Source: Chryseobacterium paludis
GTDB lineage: Bacteria > Bacteroidota > Bacteroidia > Flavobacteriales > Weeksellaceae
Direction: 5' to 3'
Length of the DNA: 64,000 bases
Assembly (NCBI RefSeq): GCF_025403485.1
Contig: NZ_CP099966.1
Location: 3,261,001-3,325,000, forward strand
Both the position numbers and the translations under genes were made by a program. The notes under the pieces were generated by a model, which saw nothing but the letters and a program-made list of their open reading frames with translations, was not told the origin of the DNA and ran no database searches. Shown here piece after piece: positions 63,884-64,000 of this stretch (positions are counted from its first letter, which is position 1; every line of letters begins with the position of its first letter).

Positions 63884-64000
63884 AAGTATTAAAGTAGAAG
63901 ACCAGGAAGTTTTTCTTTTAGATTTCCACCAAAAGCGTGTAAATCAAACATTTGCCCATTTTGGTAAGGAAGGCTCTATTGATCTGTCAAAAATCTTCAA
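63867..64000 (+). CDS. Class IV aminotransferase-like protein (likely aminodeoxychorismate lyase), partial
   Basis: The first 44 codons, MFQFIESIKVEDQEVFLLDFHQKRVNQTF, are visible before the window ends. The ESIKV-x-LLDFHQKRV opening matches class IV PLP enzymes, and the 17-bp overlap with pabB supports an aminodeoxychorismate lyase (PabC-like) role. Truncation by the window prevents checking the active site. Confidence 0.7.
   Translation, partial: MFQFIESIKVEDQEVFLLDFHQKRVNQTFAHFGKEGSIDLSKIF

Noticed and set aside
1..64000. CRISPR arrays, prophage structural genes and transposases
   Set aside because: None found: no regularly spaced repeats, and no phage or transposase families among the genes read.

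Overview
The window looks like chromosome from a member of the Flavobacteriia, most likely Chryseobacterium or a close relative in the Weeksellaceae. The DNA is AT-rich, promoters carry the Bacteroidota -7 box TAnnTTTG, and Shine-Dalgarno sites are essentially absent. Several families typical of this group are present (DUF4835, DUF5687, DUF5686-type, an extended L21, short MKNLKKL double-glycine peptides), together with tryptophanase. The genus is an inference from gene content; no 16S gene or marker search was available.

Layout. 1-3.1 kb: divergent class I (cut by the window edge) and class II fumarases. 3.1-5.4 kb: an ECF sigma factor, a likely anti-sigma factor and an outer-membrane protein. 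5.4-14.0 kb: a long leftward housekeeping run: Dyp peroxidase, ABC ATPase plus DUF5687 membrane partner, recN, DUF4835, coaBC, RNA polymerase omega and bamD. 14.1-17.2 kb: TetR regulator, then rightward TatD-like hydrolase, tcdA, rnpA and a DUF4126 protein. 17.3-21.9 kb: a leftward operon with a sigma-54 activator, a membrane protein, lptE and a large acidic TPR protein. 22-30.7 kb: miaB, poxB-type pyruvate oxidase, lysA, a DEDDh exonuclease and a HerA-like ATPase. 31-33.2 kb: a sulfur cluster (persulfide dioxygenase-like/rhodanese fusion, lipoprotein rhodanese, thioredoxin). 33.2-36 kb: omega-amidase-like nitrilase, a small porin-like protein and rseP.

The accessory part lies at 36-45 kb. 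A tRNA-Asn gene at 36066 is followed by about 4.6 kb of decaying island DNA, ended by an exact 46-bp copy of the tRNA 3' end at 40707. A second complete tRNA-Asn lies beyond it at 41038. The island has no integrase. It holds a strongly structured hairpin element, a broken secreted-protein gene, a lipoprotein with a JAMM-like motif, a small secreted protein and two gene remnants. After a large DUF5686-type outer-membrane protein comes a tandem array of three short, previously uncalled genes (44165-44880). They encode double-glycine-leader peptides whose cores share six cysteines and a conserved Trp-rich pattern. This array is the best candidate for an undescribed system in the window.

45-64 kb returns to core genes: rpmA/rplU, a lipoprotein zinc protease, an acyltransferase, miaE, DUF502, tryptophanase, a TonB-dependent receptor, a PQQ-type sugar dehydrogenase-like lipoprotein, a BlaI/M56-TonB regulatory pair with a visible BlaI-type operator, uvrB, small conserved proteins, an AI-2E family transporter, two paralogous membrane proteins, and pabB with the start of a class IV aminotransferase gene at the right edge.
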